A stretch of 64,000 nucleotides of DNA from an uncultured Gammaproteobacteria bacterium (GCA_937967995.1 CALBTB010000009.1:1-64000), one strand, 5' to 3'. Counted from the first letter of the stretch, positions 45,186-54,960 are shown. A program made the numbers and translations. Notes: generated by a model not told the origin, from the sequence alone.

Positions 45186-45215
45186 TTGTAACTACAGGGT
45201 ATGCGCGGGTAAAAT
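45186..45215 (+). promoter_or_regulatory. Promoter of rpsO-pnp
   Basis: TTGTAA (45186-45191), an 18-bp spacer and TAAAAT (45210-45215) lie in the 109-bp gap between truB and rpsO. Confidence 0.6.
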
Positions 45216-45256
45216 ACGCGCTCTTTTTTGACCGTATGTATTAACAGGAGTACACA

Positions 45257-45526
45257 ATGTCACTGAGCGCCGAGCACAAGGCTCAGATCGTTAAAGATTA
45301 TGCCCGTGGAACGGGTGATACCGGCTCACCGGAAGTCCAGGTTGCGCTGCTGTCTGCGCGCATCAACGAACTGTCTGATCATTTCAAAACGCATATTCAC
45401 GATCACCATTCACGCCAGGGTCTGTTGCAGATGGTAAGCCAGCGCCGCAAATTGCTGGATTATCTCAAAAACAAAGACGTACAACGCTATCGGGAATTGA
45501 TCAATCGTCTCGGTCTTCGTAAGTAA
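45257..45526 (+). CDS. rpsO: 30S ribosomal protein S15
   Basis: An 89-residue protein that binds the central domain of 16S rRNA and bridges to 23S rRNA. The family pattern DTGSPEVQVALLSARINELSDH, HHSRQGLLQMVSQRRKLLDYL is complete. AACAGGAG precedes the ATG. In E. coli S15 represses its own translation; no such structure was worked out here. Confidence 0.98.
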   Translation: MSLSAEHKAQIVKDYARGTGDTGSPEVQVALLSARINELSDHFKTHIHDHHSRQGLLQMVSQRRKLLDYLKNKDVQRYRELINRLGLRK

Positions 45527-45545
45527 ACGGCGCGAAAGGTAAATT

Positions 45546-47633
45546 ATGTCAACACCATCCCCTGTCTCTAAAGAATTTCAATACGGTCAACACACAGTAA
45601 AACTTGAGACGGGGGAAGTAGCCCGTCAGGCCGATGGCGCCGTCATGGTCTCCATGGGCGACACCGTGGTGCTGGTCACCGCCGTTGTCGAGAAATCCGC
45701 TGCCGAAGGGCGCGATTTTTTCCCGCTTACGGTCAACTACCAGGAAAAAACCTATGCCGCTGGTCGCATACCCGGCGGTTTTTTACGTCGTGAAGGACGG
45801 CCTTCCGAAGCGGAAACGCTCACCAGCCGCCTGATTGACCGCCCGATTCGCCCCCTGTTTCCGGACGGCTTTACCAATGAAACCCAGGTTATCTGTACTG
45901 TCCTGTCCCTGGATCCCAATGTCACACCGGATATTCCGGCCCTGATTGGTACCTCGGCGGCACTGGCCCTGAGTGGTGCACCGTTTAACGGTCCCATCGG
46001 TGCGGCCCGCGTTGGTTATAAAGATGGCCAGTACCTGCTCAACCCCAGCATGACTGAGCTGGAAGAATCTGACCTCGACCTGGTCGTCGCCGGTACTGAA
46101 AATGCGGTGCTGATGGTCGAATCTGAAGCCAAATTATTATCAGAAGAAGTAATGCTGGGCGCCGTGGTCTTTGGCCATGACCAGCAACAGGTTGTTATCA
46201 AGGCCATTCGTGAACTGGCCGACATGGTCGGCGTCACCGCGATTGCCTGGAGTGCGCCGGAGAAAGACACCAGCATCGCCGATGCCGTGGCGGCTGCCTG
46301 CGAAGCGGATCTGCGTGAGGCCTACAAGATTCACGAGAAAATGGCCCGTTATGGCCGTATCGATGAAATCAAGGCCGCCATGAAGGAAAAACTGCTGGCC
46401 GAAGACGGTGCCAACGAAGGCGACCTGATAGATGCCTTTGATTCGCTGAAAAAGAAGATCGTCCGTGGGCAGATTCTTGCCGGTGAGCCGCGCATCGATG
46501 GCCGCGACACCAAGACCGTACGCCCGATTACGGTCAAAGTCGGCGTCCTGCCACGTGCACATGGTTCGGCCCTGTTTACTCGAGGTGAAACCCAGGCGCT
46601 GGTCGTCACGACGCTGGGCACGGAGAAAGATTCACAGATTATTGATGCACTGGAAGGTTCCTACCGGGATCCGTTCATGCTGCACTACAATTTCCCGCCA
46701 TTTTCCGTTGGTGAAACCGGTCGTACCGGTAGCCCGGGTCGTCGTGAAGTCGGTCATGGCCGTCTGGCGCGTCGCGGTGTGACAGGAGTACTGCCGGAAA
46801 TGGAATCGTTCCCGTACAGTATTCGCGTTGTCTCGGAAATCACGGAATCCAACGGTTCCAGCTCCATGGCCAGTGTCTGTGGCAGCTCCCTGTCCATGAT
46901 GGATGCCGGTGTACCCACCAGGGCACCCGTCGCCGGTATTGCCATGGGCCTGATCAAGGAAGGCGATAAATTTGCGGTTCTGTCCGATATTCTGGGTGAC
47001 GAAGATCACCTGGGCGATATGGACTTCAAGGTGGCCGGTTCAGCCAATGGTGTGACCGCCCTGCAGATGGACATCAAGATTGACGGCATCACCAAGGAAA
47101 TCATGGAAATCGCCCTGGCACAGGCCAAAGACGGCCGTATGTTCATCCTCGACAAGATGAATGCTGTGATCAGCGAACCGCGCCAGGATATGTCCCAGTA
47201 CGCGCCACGCTATGTCACCATGAAGATCAACCCGGACAAGATTCGCGACGTCATCGGCAAAGGTGGTGTGACCATTCGCGCCATCACCGAAGAAACCGGC
47301 TGTTCGGTGGATATTACCGACGACGGCGTGGTCAAGATTGCCTCAAACGATTCTGCCGCTGCGGAAGAAGCTCGCCGCCAGATCGAACAACTCACGGCAG
47401 ACGTGGAAGTGGGCCGTATCTACGAAGGTCGCGTCGCCAAGCTGATGGATTTCGGCGCGTTTGTGACCATTCTGCCCGGCAAGGACGGGTTGGTCCATGT
47501 TTCGCAGATCTCCAATGAGCGGGTCGAGAAAGTCAGCGACGAGCTGTCCGAAGGCGACGTGGTCAAGGTCAAGGTGCTGGAAATCGACAAACAGGGCCGT
47601 ATTCGCCTGTCCATGAAGGCGGTAAATGCCTGA
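45546..47633 (+). CDS. pnp: Polyribonucleotide nucleotidyltransferase
   Basis: PNPase is a phosphorolytic 3'-5' exoribonuclease and degradosome component. The 695-residue protein has two RNase PH domains, with the second carrying GRTGSPGRREVGHGRLARRG and SSMASVCGSSLSMMDAGVP, then a KH domain (IRDVIGKGGVTIRAI) and an S1 domain (GRVAKLMDFGAFVTILPGKDGLVHVSQIS). It lies 19 bases behind rpsO. Confidence 0.98.
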   Translation: MSTPSPVSKEFQYGQHTVKLETGEVARQADGAVMVSMGDTVVLVTAVVEKSAAEGRDFFPLTVNYQEKTYAAGRIPGGFLRREGRPSEAETLTSRLIDRPIRPLFPDGFTNETQVICTVLSLDPNVTPDIPALIGTSAALALSGAPFNGPIGAARVGYKDGQYLLNPSMTELEESDLDLVVAGTENAVLMVESEAKLLSEEVMLGAVVFGHDQQQVVIKAIRELADMVGVTAIAWSAPEKDTSIADAVAAACEADLREAYKIHEKMARYGRIDEIKAAMKEKLLAEDGANEGDLIDAFDSLKKKIVRGQILAGEPRIDGRDTKTVRPITVKVGVLPRAHGSALFTRGETQALVVTTLGTEKDSQIIDALEGSYRDPFMLHYNFPPFSVGETGRTGSPGRREVGHGRLARRGVTGVLPEMESFPYSIRVVSEITESNGSSSMASVCGSSLSMMDAGVPTRAPVAGIAMGLIKEGDKFAVLSDILGDEDHLGDMDFKVAGSANGVTALQMDIKIDGITKEIMEIALAQAKDGRMFILDKMNAVISEPRQDMSQYAPRYVTMKINPDKIRDVIGKGGVTIRAITEETGCSVDITDDGVVKIASNDSAAAEEARRQIEQLTADVEVGRIYEGRVAKLMDFGAFVTILPGKDGLVHVSQISNERVEKVSDELSEGDVVKVKVLEIDKQGRIRLSMKAVNA

Positions 47634-47654
47634 TTTAGCACTATTCACTTACTG

Positions 47655-47681
47655 AAAAAGGGCCCTTAGGGGCCCTTTTTT
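47655..47681 (+). terminator. Intrinsic terminator after pnp
   Basis: AAAAGGGCCC, a short TTAG loop and GGGCCCTTTT form a strong stem with six T. It closes the rimP-pnp cluster. Confidence 0.92.
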
Positions 47682-47742
47682 GTGCACGCAAATTGCATTA
47701 TTCCTCGTAGAACGACTCAGCGTCAGGTTTATGAGGTTTGAT

Positions 47743-48303
47743 ATGTATGCATTTTTACGGGTAAGTATGATGGCCGCGCTGTGCGGGCTGCTGGCCAGTT
47801 GTAACGTGATTTCTGCCACCAAGTCGCCACCGCCGGATGATGCGCGCTATGCGGATTCGGCCTTTATCTACGGTTATGTGGAAGCGGACAATGATGTAAT
47901 TGAGCGGGTGGATTTCGTTGAATTTGGCAAAATCTATATTCCGCCGTTTCAGAAGCCTCCCCGCGTACTGGTGTTTGATAACGGGGTGTTCATGGCAGAA
48001 AACATCCTGCCTGGCAAATACGTGATTTCCGGCTTTCGTTCCAACCGTAACCACTACAACCTGGCACGCAGCAAGCGTCAGGCCTATCAGCAGGTGTTTC
48101 GAATCGAACCGGGTGAAATGCAGTACCTGGGTGCCTTTAACATTCGCGTGACGAAAAAGGGCAAACTGGATTTTGGTAACCTCAAGGTCAGCCACATACA
48201 ACGCCCCGGTGAGCGGGATGTACTAAAAGCGCTGTATCATGTGACGGAAGGTACCGTCTGGCAGGACAAGATCGCACGCCGGCTCAAGGAATTGCGACAG
48301 TAA
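47743..48303 (+). CDS. Putative lipoprotein
   Basis: A 186-residue protein with a lipoprotein signal (LLASC, lipidated Cys near residue 20). The mature domain, with FIYGYVEADNDVIERVDFVEF and ENILPGKYVISGF, looks like a beta-rich peptidase-associated or carboxypeptidase-regulatory type fold, but I do not assign a family. The ATG at 47743 has GAGG upstream; the ATG at 47731 is possible. Confidence 0.65.
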   Translation: MYAFLRVSMMAALCGLLASCNVISATKSPPPDDARYADSAFIYGYVEADNDVIERVDFVEFGKIYIPPFQKPPRVLVFDNGVFMAENILPGKYVISGFRSNRNHYNLARSKRQAYQQVFRIEPGEMQYLGAFNIRVTKKGKLDFGNLKVSHIQRPGERDVLKALYHVTEGTVWQDKIARRLKELRQ

Positions 48304-48305
48304 TC

Positions 48306-48713
48306 TCAGACGTTGGCGCGGACCATTTTCTCAAACGCGCTGACGAACTTTTTTACTTCCTTGAGCGGGGCATTGAAGGCAAATTCGATACTCTGTGTCA
48401 CGTGGGTGTCTTCCACGATGTAACCGGAAACCAGTACGGTGTCATCCTCAAACGGCCTGATACGAATAAAGCTGTCTGCCTGTAAGTCCATCAGTTCGGC
48501 CTCGCCGGTTTGTGATTCAACCACCTCGCTGGCTTTGGCAAGAAAATACTCATCGTTGTCAAAACCAAACGGCCGATCACACTGAAAGCCGTTTGACAGG
48601 ACTTCAACCTGGCATTGATAGGCACCACTACCCAGGTAATCAATCTGGTTGAGCTTCAGATAGGCGGAAGATGATTTAATTGCCAGGCTCGATATTTTCT
48701 TTTTAGCTGCCAT
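48306..48713 (-). CDS. Hypothetical cytoplasmic protein
   Basis: A 135-residue soluble protein, no signal peptide or membrane helix, that I do not recognise. It is acidic with alternating hydrophobic residues typical of a beta-rich fold and ends in an amphipathic helix (LKEVKKFVSAFEKMV). It ends three bases from the converging lipoprotein gene. The ATG at 48713 is chosen; a TTG two codons earlier is possible. Confidence 0.65.
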   Translation of the reverse strand: MAAKKKISSLAIKSSSAYLKLNQIDYLGSGAYQCQVEVLSNGFQCDRPFGFDNDEYFLAKASEVVESQTGEAELMDLQADSFIRIRPFEDDTVLVSGYIVEDTHVTQSIEFAFNAPLKEVKKFVSAFEKMVRANV

Positions 48714-48772
48714 AGACAAAGGTATCGTCTGCCATGTTTTCGACTTTAGTGTGAATATGCCTGGGCAGGTAA

Positions 48773-49576
48773 TTATTCGCCAACGAGTTGCACACTGTCA
48801 CAGGTGCCGACAAAGGGCACACCGGTTGTCCCCTGAGCGTAAGTAATCAGCCCGATATAAGCCGCTGCACCGTAATCAGGTGCATTACCTGGTAACAGGC
48901 CGGTGCCGTTATAGAGTCGCCAGTTATCTGCCTGCACACCGGGATTGGGATTGGGCTGTTGCCAGTAAACGGTCAGCGTCTGATTCGCGTTACCGACAAC
49001 CCGAATATCTGCTCTGCCCGCCGGCGCTGCATTAAATCCTTCATCGGTGACAGTGGAATTTCCATTCACCGTATTCTTGCCTTCAACTGTAAATGCTGTT
49101 GAGCCTCGATGGCCGACAACGATGTGTGAAGAATTGAGTGAATTCAGACTGGTAACATGAATCTGGATGCCGGCGAATATAAAAGGGTCACCGAAAGCAC
49201 CCGGGGCCGTTTGTGAGTTGCGCTGTGTGCCGATGCCAATGTTGCGTGCGATATATTCAAAGGGAAAGTTGACCAGTTTGGCATCGAGTCGTCCCTGATA
49301 ATCATTGAAGTGCAGCGTAATGTCGTTTGTGTTATTTGTCAGGTTGGCGCGATAACGGTTATTCACGCGTGCTACGTCACGGAGACTACTGGCATTGTTG
49401 GTGGTGTAGTTAATTAATGGACCATCACCGGCAAAGTCATCACTGACGGTGACATTCTGCGAAGGAGGGGATGTGTTGCCGCTGTTATTATTCCCCGAAT
49501 TAGTGCCAGCACCACAACCGGCTAATAAAACAACGAGTCCCCCTATAGCGTGCATCCATGGCTTCGATAATTGCAT
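48773..49576 (-). CDS. Putative surface lipoprotein
   Basis: A 267-residue protein with a lipoprotein signal (LLAGC, Cys near residue 21), then a Gly/Ser/Asn-rich linker and a ~220-residue beta-rich domain. The overall pattern (DDFAGDGPLINYTTN near the start, FAGIQIHVTSLNS, LTVYWQQPNP) resembles lectin/laminin-G-like jelly-roll domains, but no family is certain. A promoter match lies 36-63 bases upstream. Confidence 0.65.
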   Translation of the reverse strand: MQLSKPWMHAIGGLVVLLAGCGAGTNSGNNNSGNTSPPSQNVTVSDDFAGDGPLINYTTNNASSLRDVARVNNRYRANLTNNTNDITLHFNDYQGRLDAKLVNFPFEYIARNIGIGTQRNSQTAPGAFGDPFIFAGIQIHVTSLNSLNSSHIVVGHRGSTAFTVEGKNTVNGNSTVTDEGFNAAPAGRADIRVVGNANQTLTVYWQQPNPNPGVQADNWRLYNGTGLLPGNAPDYGAAAYIGLITYAQGTTGVPFVGTCDSVQLVGE

Positions 49577-49875
49577 TATTATGTTCCTGATTTAATTCAC
49601 TGTATTTTGACATTATTCATACGGGTAACAGGCGGTCAATGAGAATCAAAGTAAGAAAATAATAATTAACTAATACAAAACCGAACAGTTTATCGCCAAT
49701 TTATATGCTCCACATTAGTGCAAGCTGTACCTCCCGACTCAGTTACTTTATGATGTGACCCGGTTATAAAAATAATTGCGGGCCGCACAGGTAATTTTTG
49801 TTGTTCTTACCTCCAGGAGCTGGACAAAAACAGGGAGCCTGCAAAAAAGCAAAAAACCATCTAGGAGGTTCAATC
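49577..49875. other. Intergenic region between lipoprotein and symporter genes
   Basis: A divergent, AT-rich region of 299 bases. It contains the minus-strand promoter listed separately; for the plus strand, TTACTT-16-TATAAA around 49743-49770 is a weak candidate. No gene was seen. Confidence 0.5.
49612..49639 (-). promoter_or_regulatory. Promoter of the surface lipoprotein gene
   Basis: On the minus strand TTGACC, a 16-bp spacer and AATAAT match the sigma-70 consensus at five of six positions in each half. Confidence 0.5.
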
Positions 49876-50130
49876 ATGACTAGTTCATCCGGTGATTACT
49901 GGAAGGCGAACATTCGGCTGGTCGCCATTCTGCTGGTAATCTGGTTCGTCGTCTCGTATCTGTTCGGCATTATTCTTGTCGACGTCCTTAATAACATTCG
50001 AATCGGTGGTGTCGGGCTGGGTTTCTGGTTCGCACAACAGGGTTCGATGTTCACCTTCCTGATCCTGATCTTTGTTTATGCCAAACGCATGAATGCGCTG
50101 GATCGTAAATACAACGTACACGAAGATTAG
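49876..50130 (+). CDS. DUF4212 small subunit of a sodium:solute symporter
   Basis: An 84-residue protein with two membrane helices and the pattern YWKANIRLVAILLVIWFVVSY and GFWFAQQGSMFTFLILIFVYA, typical of DUF4212. These small proteins are encoded directly ahead of SSS-family transporters and are taken to be their subunits. The ATG at 49876 has a perfect AGGAGG ribosome-binding site; the earlier in-frame TTG does not. Confidence 0.9.
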   Translation: MTSSSGDYWKANIRLVAILLVIWFVVSYLFGIILVDVLNNIRIGGVGLGFWFAQQGSMFTFLILIFVYAKRMNALDRKYNVHED

Positions 50131-50138
50131 GAGGCAAC

Positions 50139-51917
50139 ATGGATTTACAAACCTGGACCTACCTCATTGTAGGTGGCACATTTTTGCTTTATATCGGGAT
50201 TGCGATCTGGTCGCGTGCATCGAGCACGGGTGAATTTTATGTTGCCGGCAAGGGTGTACACCCGGTAGCGAATGGTATGGCAACCGCCGCGGACTGGATG
50301 TCAGCCGCGTCGTTCATCTCCATGGCCGGATTAATCGCCTTCAAAGGGTATGATGCTTCCGTCTATCTGATGGGCTGGACCGGTGGTTATGTGTTACTGG
50401 CCATGCTGCTGGCACCGTACCTGCGCAAGTTCGGTAAATTCACCGTACCGGAGTTCATCGGCGAACGCTATTACTCACAAACGGCCCGTATCGTTGCAGT
50501 AATTTGTCTCATTGTGGCTTCAATTACGTATGTAATCGGGCAAATGAAGGGTGTCGGTGTCGCCTTTGGTCGCTTCCTGGAAGTGGACTTTGAAGTCGGT
50601 GTGATTGTCGGTATGGCAATTGTCTTTGTCTATGCGGTGCTTGGTGGCATGAAGGGCATCACCTATACACAGATTGCACAATACTGTGTCCTCATTTTTG
50701 CCTACACCATCCCGGCGATCTTTATTTCACTGAACCTGACCGGTAACCCGATCCCGCAACTGGGACTGGGCAGTGAATTAACTGACAAGAGCGGTTACCT
50801 GCTCGACAAGCTGGATACCATCGTGACGGATCTCGGTTTTAAACAATACACGGCACAAAATGATACGTCGTTGAACATGGTCTTGCTCACCTTGTCGCTG
50901 ATGATTGGTACCGCCGGTTTGCCGCACGTCATCATTCGTTTCTTCACGGTACCCAAAGTACGGGATGCTCGGGCCTCAGCCGGATGGGCACTGGTGTTCA
51001 TTGCCATTCTTTACACCACCGCACCGGCTGTTGGTTCCATGGCGCGGTTAAACCTGACCAATACCATTCAGACCGGTCCGATCGGTGACCCACAGGCCAA
51101 CCTGCTGTATGCCGAGCGGCCGGACTGGTTCAAGAAATGGGAAACCACCGGCCTGTTGCAATTTGAAGATAAGAACGGTGATGGTCGCATTCAGTACTAC
51201 AACGACAAGAACCCGGAGTTCGCAGCGAAAGCGGAGAGCTTTGGCTGGAAGGGTAATGAAATGGTCAAGATTGATCGTGACATTATGGTACTGGCCAATC
51301 CGGAAATTGCCAGTCTGCCATTCTGGGTCATTGCACTGGTGGCAGCCGGTGGTCTCGCCGCCGCGTTATCTACTGCGGCAGGCCTGTTACTGGCCATTTC
51401 ATCCGCCATCTCGCACGACCTGTTAAAAGGCATTTTCATGAAAGACATTTCAGAGAAAAATGAGCTCATGGCAGGTCGTATTGCGATGGCCGGTGCGATT
51501 GTCGTGGCGGGCTTTCTGGGAATGAACCCACCCGGCTTTGCGGCACAGGTGGTGGCGCTGGCGTTTGGACTGGCCGCCTCGTCCATCTTCCCGGCACTGA
51601 TGATGGGTATCTTCTACAAGAAGATGAACAACACCGGTGCGGTGGTTGGTATGCTGGCCGGACTGGGCACAACCCTTGTTTATATCTTTATGTACAAAGG
51701 TTGGTTGTTTATCCCGGGAACTAATAACCTGCCTAACAATGCCGAAAACTGGCTGTTTGGCATTCAACCGGAGTCGTTTGGTGCTGTTGGTGCGTTGATC
51801 AACTTTGTGGTGGCGTTTATTGTCAGCAAAGTGACAGCCGCACCACCGGATCACATTCAGCATCTGGTGGATGATATTCGTGTACCAAAGGGGGCCGGCG
51901 CGGCGGCGAGCCACTAA
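50139..51917 (+). CDS. Sodium:solute symporter (VC2705-like)
   Basis: A 592-residue SSS-family transporter of about 13 helices, related to the acetate permease ActP. Family segments are GEFYVAGKGVHPVANGMATAADWMSAASF and GTAGLPHVIIRFFTV. A long hydrophilic loop (about residues 320-380) is typical for the VC2705 subgroup. It follows the DUF4212 gene by eight bases. Small organic acids such as acetate are likely substrates by homology only. Confidence 0.9.
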   Translation: MDLQTWTYLIVGGTFLLYIGIAIWSRASSTGEFYVAGKGVHPVANGMATAADWMSAASFISMAGLIAFKGYDASVYLMGWTGGYVLLAMLLAPYLRKFGKFTVPEFIGERYYSQTARIVAVICLIVASITYVIGQMKGVGVAFGRFLEVDFEVGVIVGMAIVFVYAVLGGMKGITYTQIAQYCVLIFAYTIPAIFISLNLTGNPIPQLGLGSELTDKSGYLLDKLDTIVTDLGFKQYTAQNDTSLNMVLLTLSLMIGTAGLPHVIIRFFTVPKVRDARASAGWALVFIAILYTTAPAVGSMARLNLTNTIQTGPIGDPQANLLYAERPDWFKKWETTGLLQFEDKNGDGRIQYYNDKNPEFAAKAESFGWKGNEMVKIDRDIMVLANPEIASLPFWVIALVAAGGLAAALSTAAGLLLAISSAISHDLLKGIFMKDISEKNELMAGRIAMAGAIVVAGFLGMNPPGFAAQVVALAFGLAASSIFPALMMGIFYKKMNNTGAVVGMLAGLGTTLVYIFMYKGWLFIPGTNNLPNNAENWLFGIQPESFGAVGALINFVVAFIVSKVTAAPPDHIQHLVDDIRVPKGAGAAASH

Positions 51918-51934
51918 GCGCAGGCCATTAGATA

Positions 51935-51962
51935 AAAAGCCCCGCACTTGCGGGGCTTTTTT
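51935..51962 (+). terminator. Intrinsic terminator after the symporter gene
   Basis: AAAAGCCCCGC, an ACTT loop and GCGGGGCTTTT form an 11-bp stem with a T run. The next gene starts only 20 bases later, so partial readthrough is possible. Confidence 0.92.
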
Positions 51963-51982
51963 CGTCCGTATACGATTGTTGT

Positions 51983-53836
51983 ATGGAACTTGAATTACAG
52001 GAAGTGCGTGAGTTTCTTCAGTCACATGTGCCGTTCGATGCGTTGCATGACGTCTTGATCAGGCAGGTGCTGGATGAACTGACCATTCATTACCTACGGC
52101 GTGGAGAGATTTTTCCGCCCGTCGATATCGAAATCGAGTCGCTGTACATGGTAAGGAGCGGGGCCGTTGAAATTCGCAACAAACAAGGGCAACTGGTAGA
52201 GAAACTGGGCGAGGGCGACAGTTACAATGACCAGTGTCAAAATAGTGTCGTGACGCATGGCCGTACCAGTGAAGACAGCCTCATCTATCGAATCCCTTGC
52301 CAGGTAATCGCAGAGCTTACCCACCAGTCTCCCTCGTTTGAACGACGTATCACAACATCGATAAATCGGCGTTTGAAGCAGGCCCTGAATACGGCTGAGG
52401 ATAACGGTACATCGATCAGCTCGCTGAGTTACAGCGCCATTGATCTGGTCGACCGCAAACCGGTCCTAATTGATGGCAATACACCCATTGTTGATGTGGC
52501 CAGGCTGATGTCAAAGGAAAACGTCTCATCAGTCCTGATAACCCAGAATAATCAACTGGCCGGCATGGTGACCGACAAGGACATTCGCAAGCGTTGCGTA
52601 GCGTCGGAACGCAATCCCAATGATTCAGTCAGTACCATTATGTCGAACGAACTGGTCACGGTAACTGAAACCACACCACTGGCTGAGGCATTAATGCTGA
52701 TGACACGTCATCAAATCCATCATTTGCCGGTCATGCACCAGCAACAACCGGTTGGTAACCTGAGTGTCTCGGATCTGATTCGTCATCTTGGTACCAATTC
52801 CGCGTTTATTGCCAGCGACATACAGAAAGCCAATTCGGTCGAAGCCCTGAGTCGAATCAGTCAACGTTTGCCGGAATTACAATTGCATCTGACCATGTCC
52901 AATACATCGGCACGGCAAATGGGTGAAGTGATATCCACTATTACGGACAATATCACTCGTCGACTGCTTACCCTTGCTGAAGAAAAACTTGGACCGCCAC
53001 CGGTTGATTATGTCTGGCTGGCCGGTGGTTCGCAGGGACGACATGAACAGATATCGCATTCCGATCAGGATAATGCATTATTAATTGATAATGCCATGCA
53101 ACTGGAACATGACGAATATTTCAGGAAACTGAGCCAGTTCGTTAGCGATGGATTAAACGACTGTGGGTTCATTTACTGTCCGGGTGATGCCATGGCAACA
53201 AACGACAACTGGCGCAAACCCCTGTCTGTTTGGGAGGACTATTTTCATCTCTGGATTACACGCCCTGAAAAAAAAGCACTCATGCTATCGAGTATATTTT
53301 TTGATTTGCGTCCGGTGCACGGGAAAAAAGAATTGTTTGAACAGCTGCAAAGCAGTGTGCTGGCAAAAACGAAAGCCAATAAAATTTTTATCGCCTACAT
53401 GGTTTCCAATGCGCTGACTCATCGTCCGCCACTGGGGTTTTTCCGAAAATTCGTTCTGGTGCACGATGAGGCCCATGATCATACGCTGGATATTAAACAC
53501 CGCGGCATCATTCCTGTCGTAGATATCGCGCGGGTATTTGCACTTTCCGAAGGTTTGCCTCCCGTAAATACGGTGGAACGCCTGGCGGCGGCATATGAAA
53601 GTGGTGCCCTGGGTAGTGAAATGAAATCCAATTTAATTGATGCGCTGGAATATATTGGTCGTATACGATTGGAGCATCAGGCGCAGCAGATACGTGAAGG
53701 CAAGCCTGCTGACAATTATATCGATCCCGTCACGCTCAGTGGCCTTGAAAAAGTGCATCTCAAGGATGCATTTCGTGTAATTCAGTCCATGCAGGATGTA
53801 CTTGAGTCTCGACACCAGGCTGGACGATTGATCTGA
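51983..53836 (+). CDS. cNMP-binding, CBS and DUF294 nucleotidyltransferase-like protein
   Basis: A 617-residue regulator-like protein. An N-terminal cyclic-nucleotide-binding domain (about 15-140) is followed by two CBS repeats (about 155-275), a DUF294 nucleotidyltransferase-like domain with GGSQGRHEQ and SDQDNALL (GlnD-like metal-binding pattern) and a C-terminal helical DUF294 domain. Such proteins regularly neighbour VC2705-type symporters and are thought to regulate them. The ligand and the target of any nucleotidyl transfer are unknown. Confidence 0.88.
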   Translation: MELELQEVREFLQSHVPFDALHDVLIRQVLDELTIHYLRRGEIFPPVDIEIESLYMVRSGAVEIRNKQGQLVEKLGEGDSYNDQCQNSVVTHGRTSEDSLIYRIPCQVIAELTHQSPSFERRITTSINRRLKQALNTAEDNGTSISSLSYSAIDLVDRKPVLIDGNTPIVDVARLMSKENVSSVLITQNNQLAGMVTDKDIRKRCVASERNPNDSVSTIMSNELVTVTETTPLAEALMLMTRHQIHHLPVMHQQQPVGNLSVSDLIRHLGTNSAFIASDIQKANSVEALSRISQRLPELQLHLTMSNTSARQMGEVISTITDNITRRLLTLAEEKLGPPPVDYVWLAGGSQGRHEQISHSDQDNALLIDNAMQLEHDEYFRKLSQFVSDGLNDCGFIYCPGDAMATNDNWRKPLSVWEDYFHLWITRPEKKALMLSSIFFDLRPVHGKKELFEQLQSSVLAKTKANKIFIAYMVSNALTHRPPLGFFRKFVLVHDEAHDHTLDIKHRGIIPVVDIARVFALSEGLPPVNTVERLAAAYESGALGSEMKSNLIDALEYIGRIRLEHQAQQIREGKPADNYIDPVTLSGLEKVHLKDAFRVIQSMQDVLESRHQAGRLI

Positions 53837-53838
53837 TT

Positions 53839-54537
53839 ATGTTACGACACTGGTTTGGGTTAGATGCGAAGTGGCGGCGTGTTGCACGGCGTGTGGAAGA
53901 TAACCCGCTTGGCTATTACTACAGTGCACCACTGGTAGATAAACGTCTGCCACTTGAAGAAATAGAATGTGTGTCGATGGATTTCGAGACCACCGGACTG
54001 GACATTCGGCGTGATCACATAATCAGTATCGGTATGGTCACGATCAACCGAATGTCAATCTCAGTCGGCAGTGCCTGGCGACAATTAATCAGTACCTCGC
54101 AGGCCATTCCCGAACATAGCGCCATTGTACATCGCATTACCGATGATATGGCGGCGAAGGGCAGGGCAGTGGAAGATGTATTGCCCCAGTTACTGGAGAA
54201 ATTACGTGGCCGTGTGCTGATAGCGCATCATGCGCGTGTCGAACTGGGATTCCTGAATGAACTGACGACGCGCATTTACGGGTACCCGGTGATCATTCCG
54301 GTAATAGACACACTGCAACTTGCAAAGCGACATCTAACACGTTCCCATCAGGTAATACAGGAAGGCATGCTACGCTTGAGCAGCCTGCGCCAGCAGTTTC
54401 ATTTGCCCGAGTATCGTACACATGACGCACTTAGTGACGCGCTTGCAACTGCTGAGCTGTTTCTTATTTTGGCCAATCGACTTTATCCGAACGGTGCGCG
54501 ATTAAAAGATGTCAGGACCAATCAGGTGGGTTTCTGA
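53839..54537 (+). CDS. DnaQ-like 3'-5' exonuclease
   Basis: A 232-residue DEDDh exonuclease. Exo I is MDFETTGLD (Asp, Glu), Exo II lies in LIAHHARVELGFL and Exo III in HDALSDALAT. It is not the replicative epsilon subunit gene itself (dnaQ is normally beside rnhA); homologues of this kind sit behind the cNMP/CBS/DUF294 gene, as here with two bases between. The substrate is unknown. Confidence 0.88.
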   Translation: MLRHWFGLDAKWRRVARRVEDNPLGYYYSAPLVDKRLPLEEIECVSMDFETTGLDIRRDHIISIGMVTINRMSISVGSAWRQLISTSQAIPEHSAIVHRITDDMAAKGRAVEDVLPQLLEKLRGRVLIAHHARVELGFLNELTTRIYGYPVIIPVIDTLQLAKRHLTRSHQVIQEGMLRLSSLRQQFHLPEYRTHDALSDALATAELFLILANRLYPNGARLKDVRTNQVGF

Positions 54538-54935
54538 AAATGGTTGAGAATGCGCTCGGCAATTTTCAATGAAAGAATATAACTAAATGCCTGGCCACGA
54601 AATGCCTGGACAGCGGCAATGACCAGCGAAACAACCAGGTAAATAAGCAATACGAGTGTCAGGCCGGTCATGACACGCTGCGCCGTGGTTTCGGCAATTG
54701 GCTGAATATGGCTGAAGCCTATGATAAGAAAACTACCGAGAAAGATATACAACTGTATACTGAATGACAGATCAGCAGCACGGATGGCAACCCGACTGGC
54801 AAAGGCCTGTTTTTGCCAGTAGAAAATAAAAAACAGCAGTATCGGTAACAACGTGCTGGCGATGGGTAATGCAAACATACCGGCCAGTGACAGTATTGGG
54901 GCAAGAGCGGCATATTTTTGTTCTTGTGTTGCCAT
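54522..54935 (-). CDS. DUF4870-like membrane protein
   Basis: A 137-residue protein with about four hydrophobic segments; the pattern YAALAPILSLAG ... LLPILLFFIFYWQKQAF resembles DUF4870/Tic20-like small membrane proteins of unknown function. Its end overlaps the converging exonuclease gene by 16 bases. Confidence 0.7.
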   Translation of the reverse strand: MATQEQKYAALAPILSLAGMFALPIASTLLPILLFFIFYWQKQAFASRVAIRAADLSFSIQLYIFLGSFLIIGFSHIQPIAETTAQRVMTGLTLVLLIYLVVSLVIAAVQAFRGQAFSYILSLKIAERILNHFQKPT

Positions 54936-54960
54936 GCCGATAGTATGCTTGATTTACATT

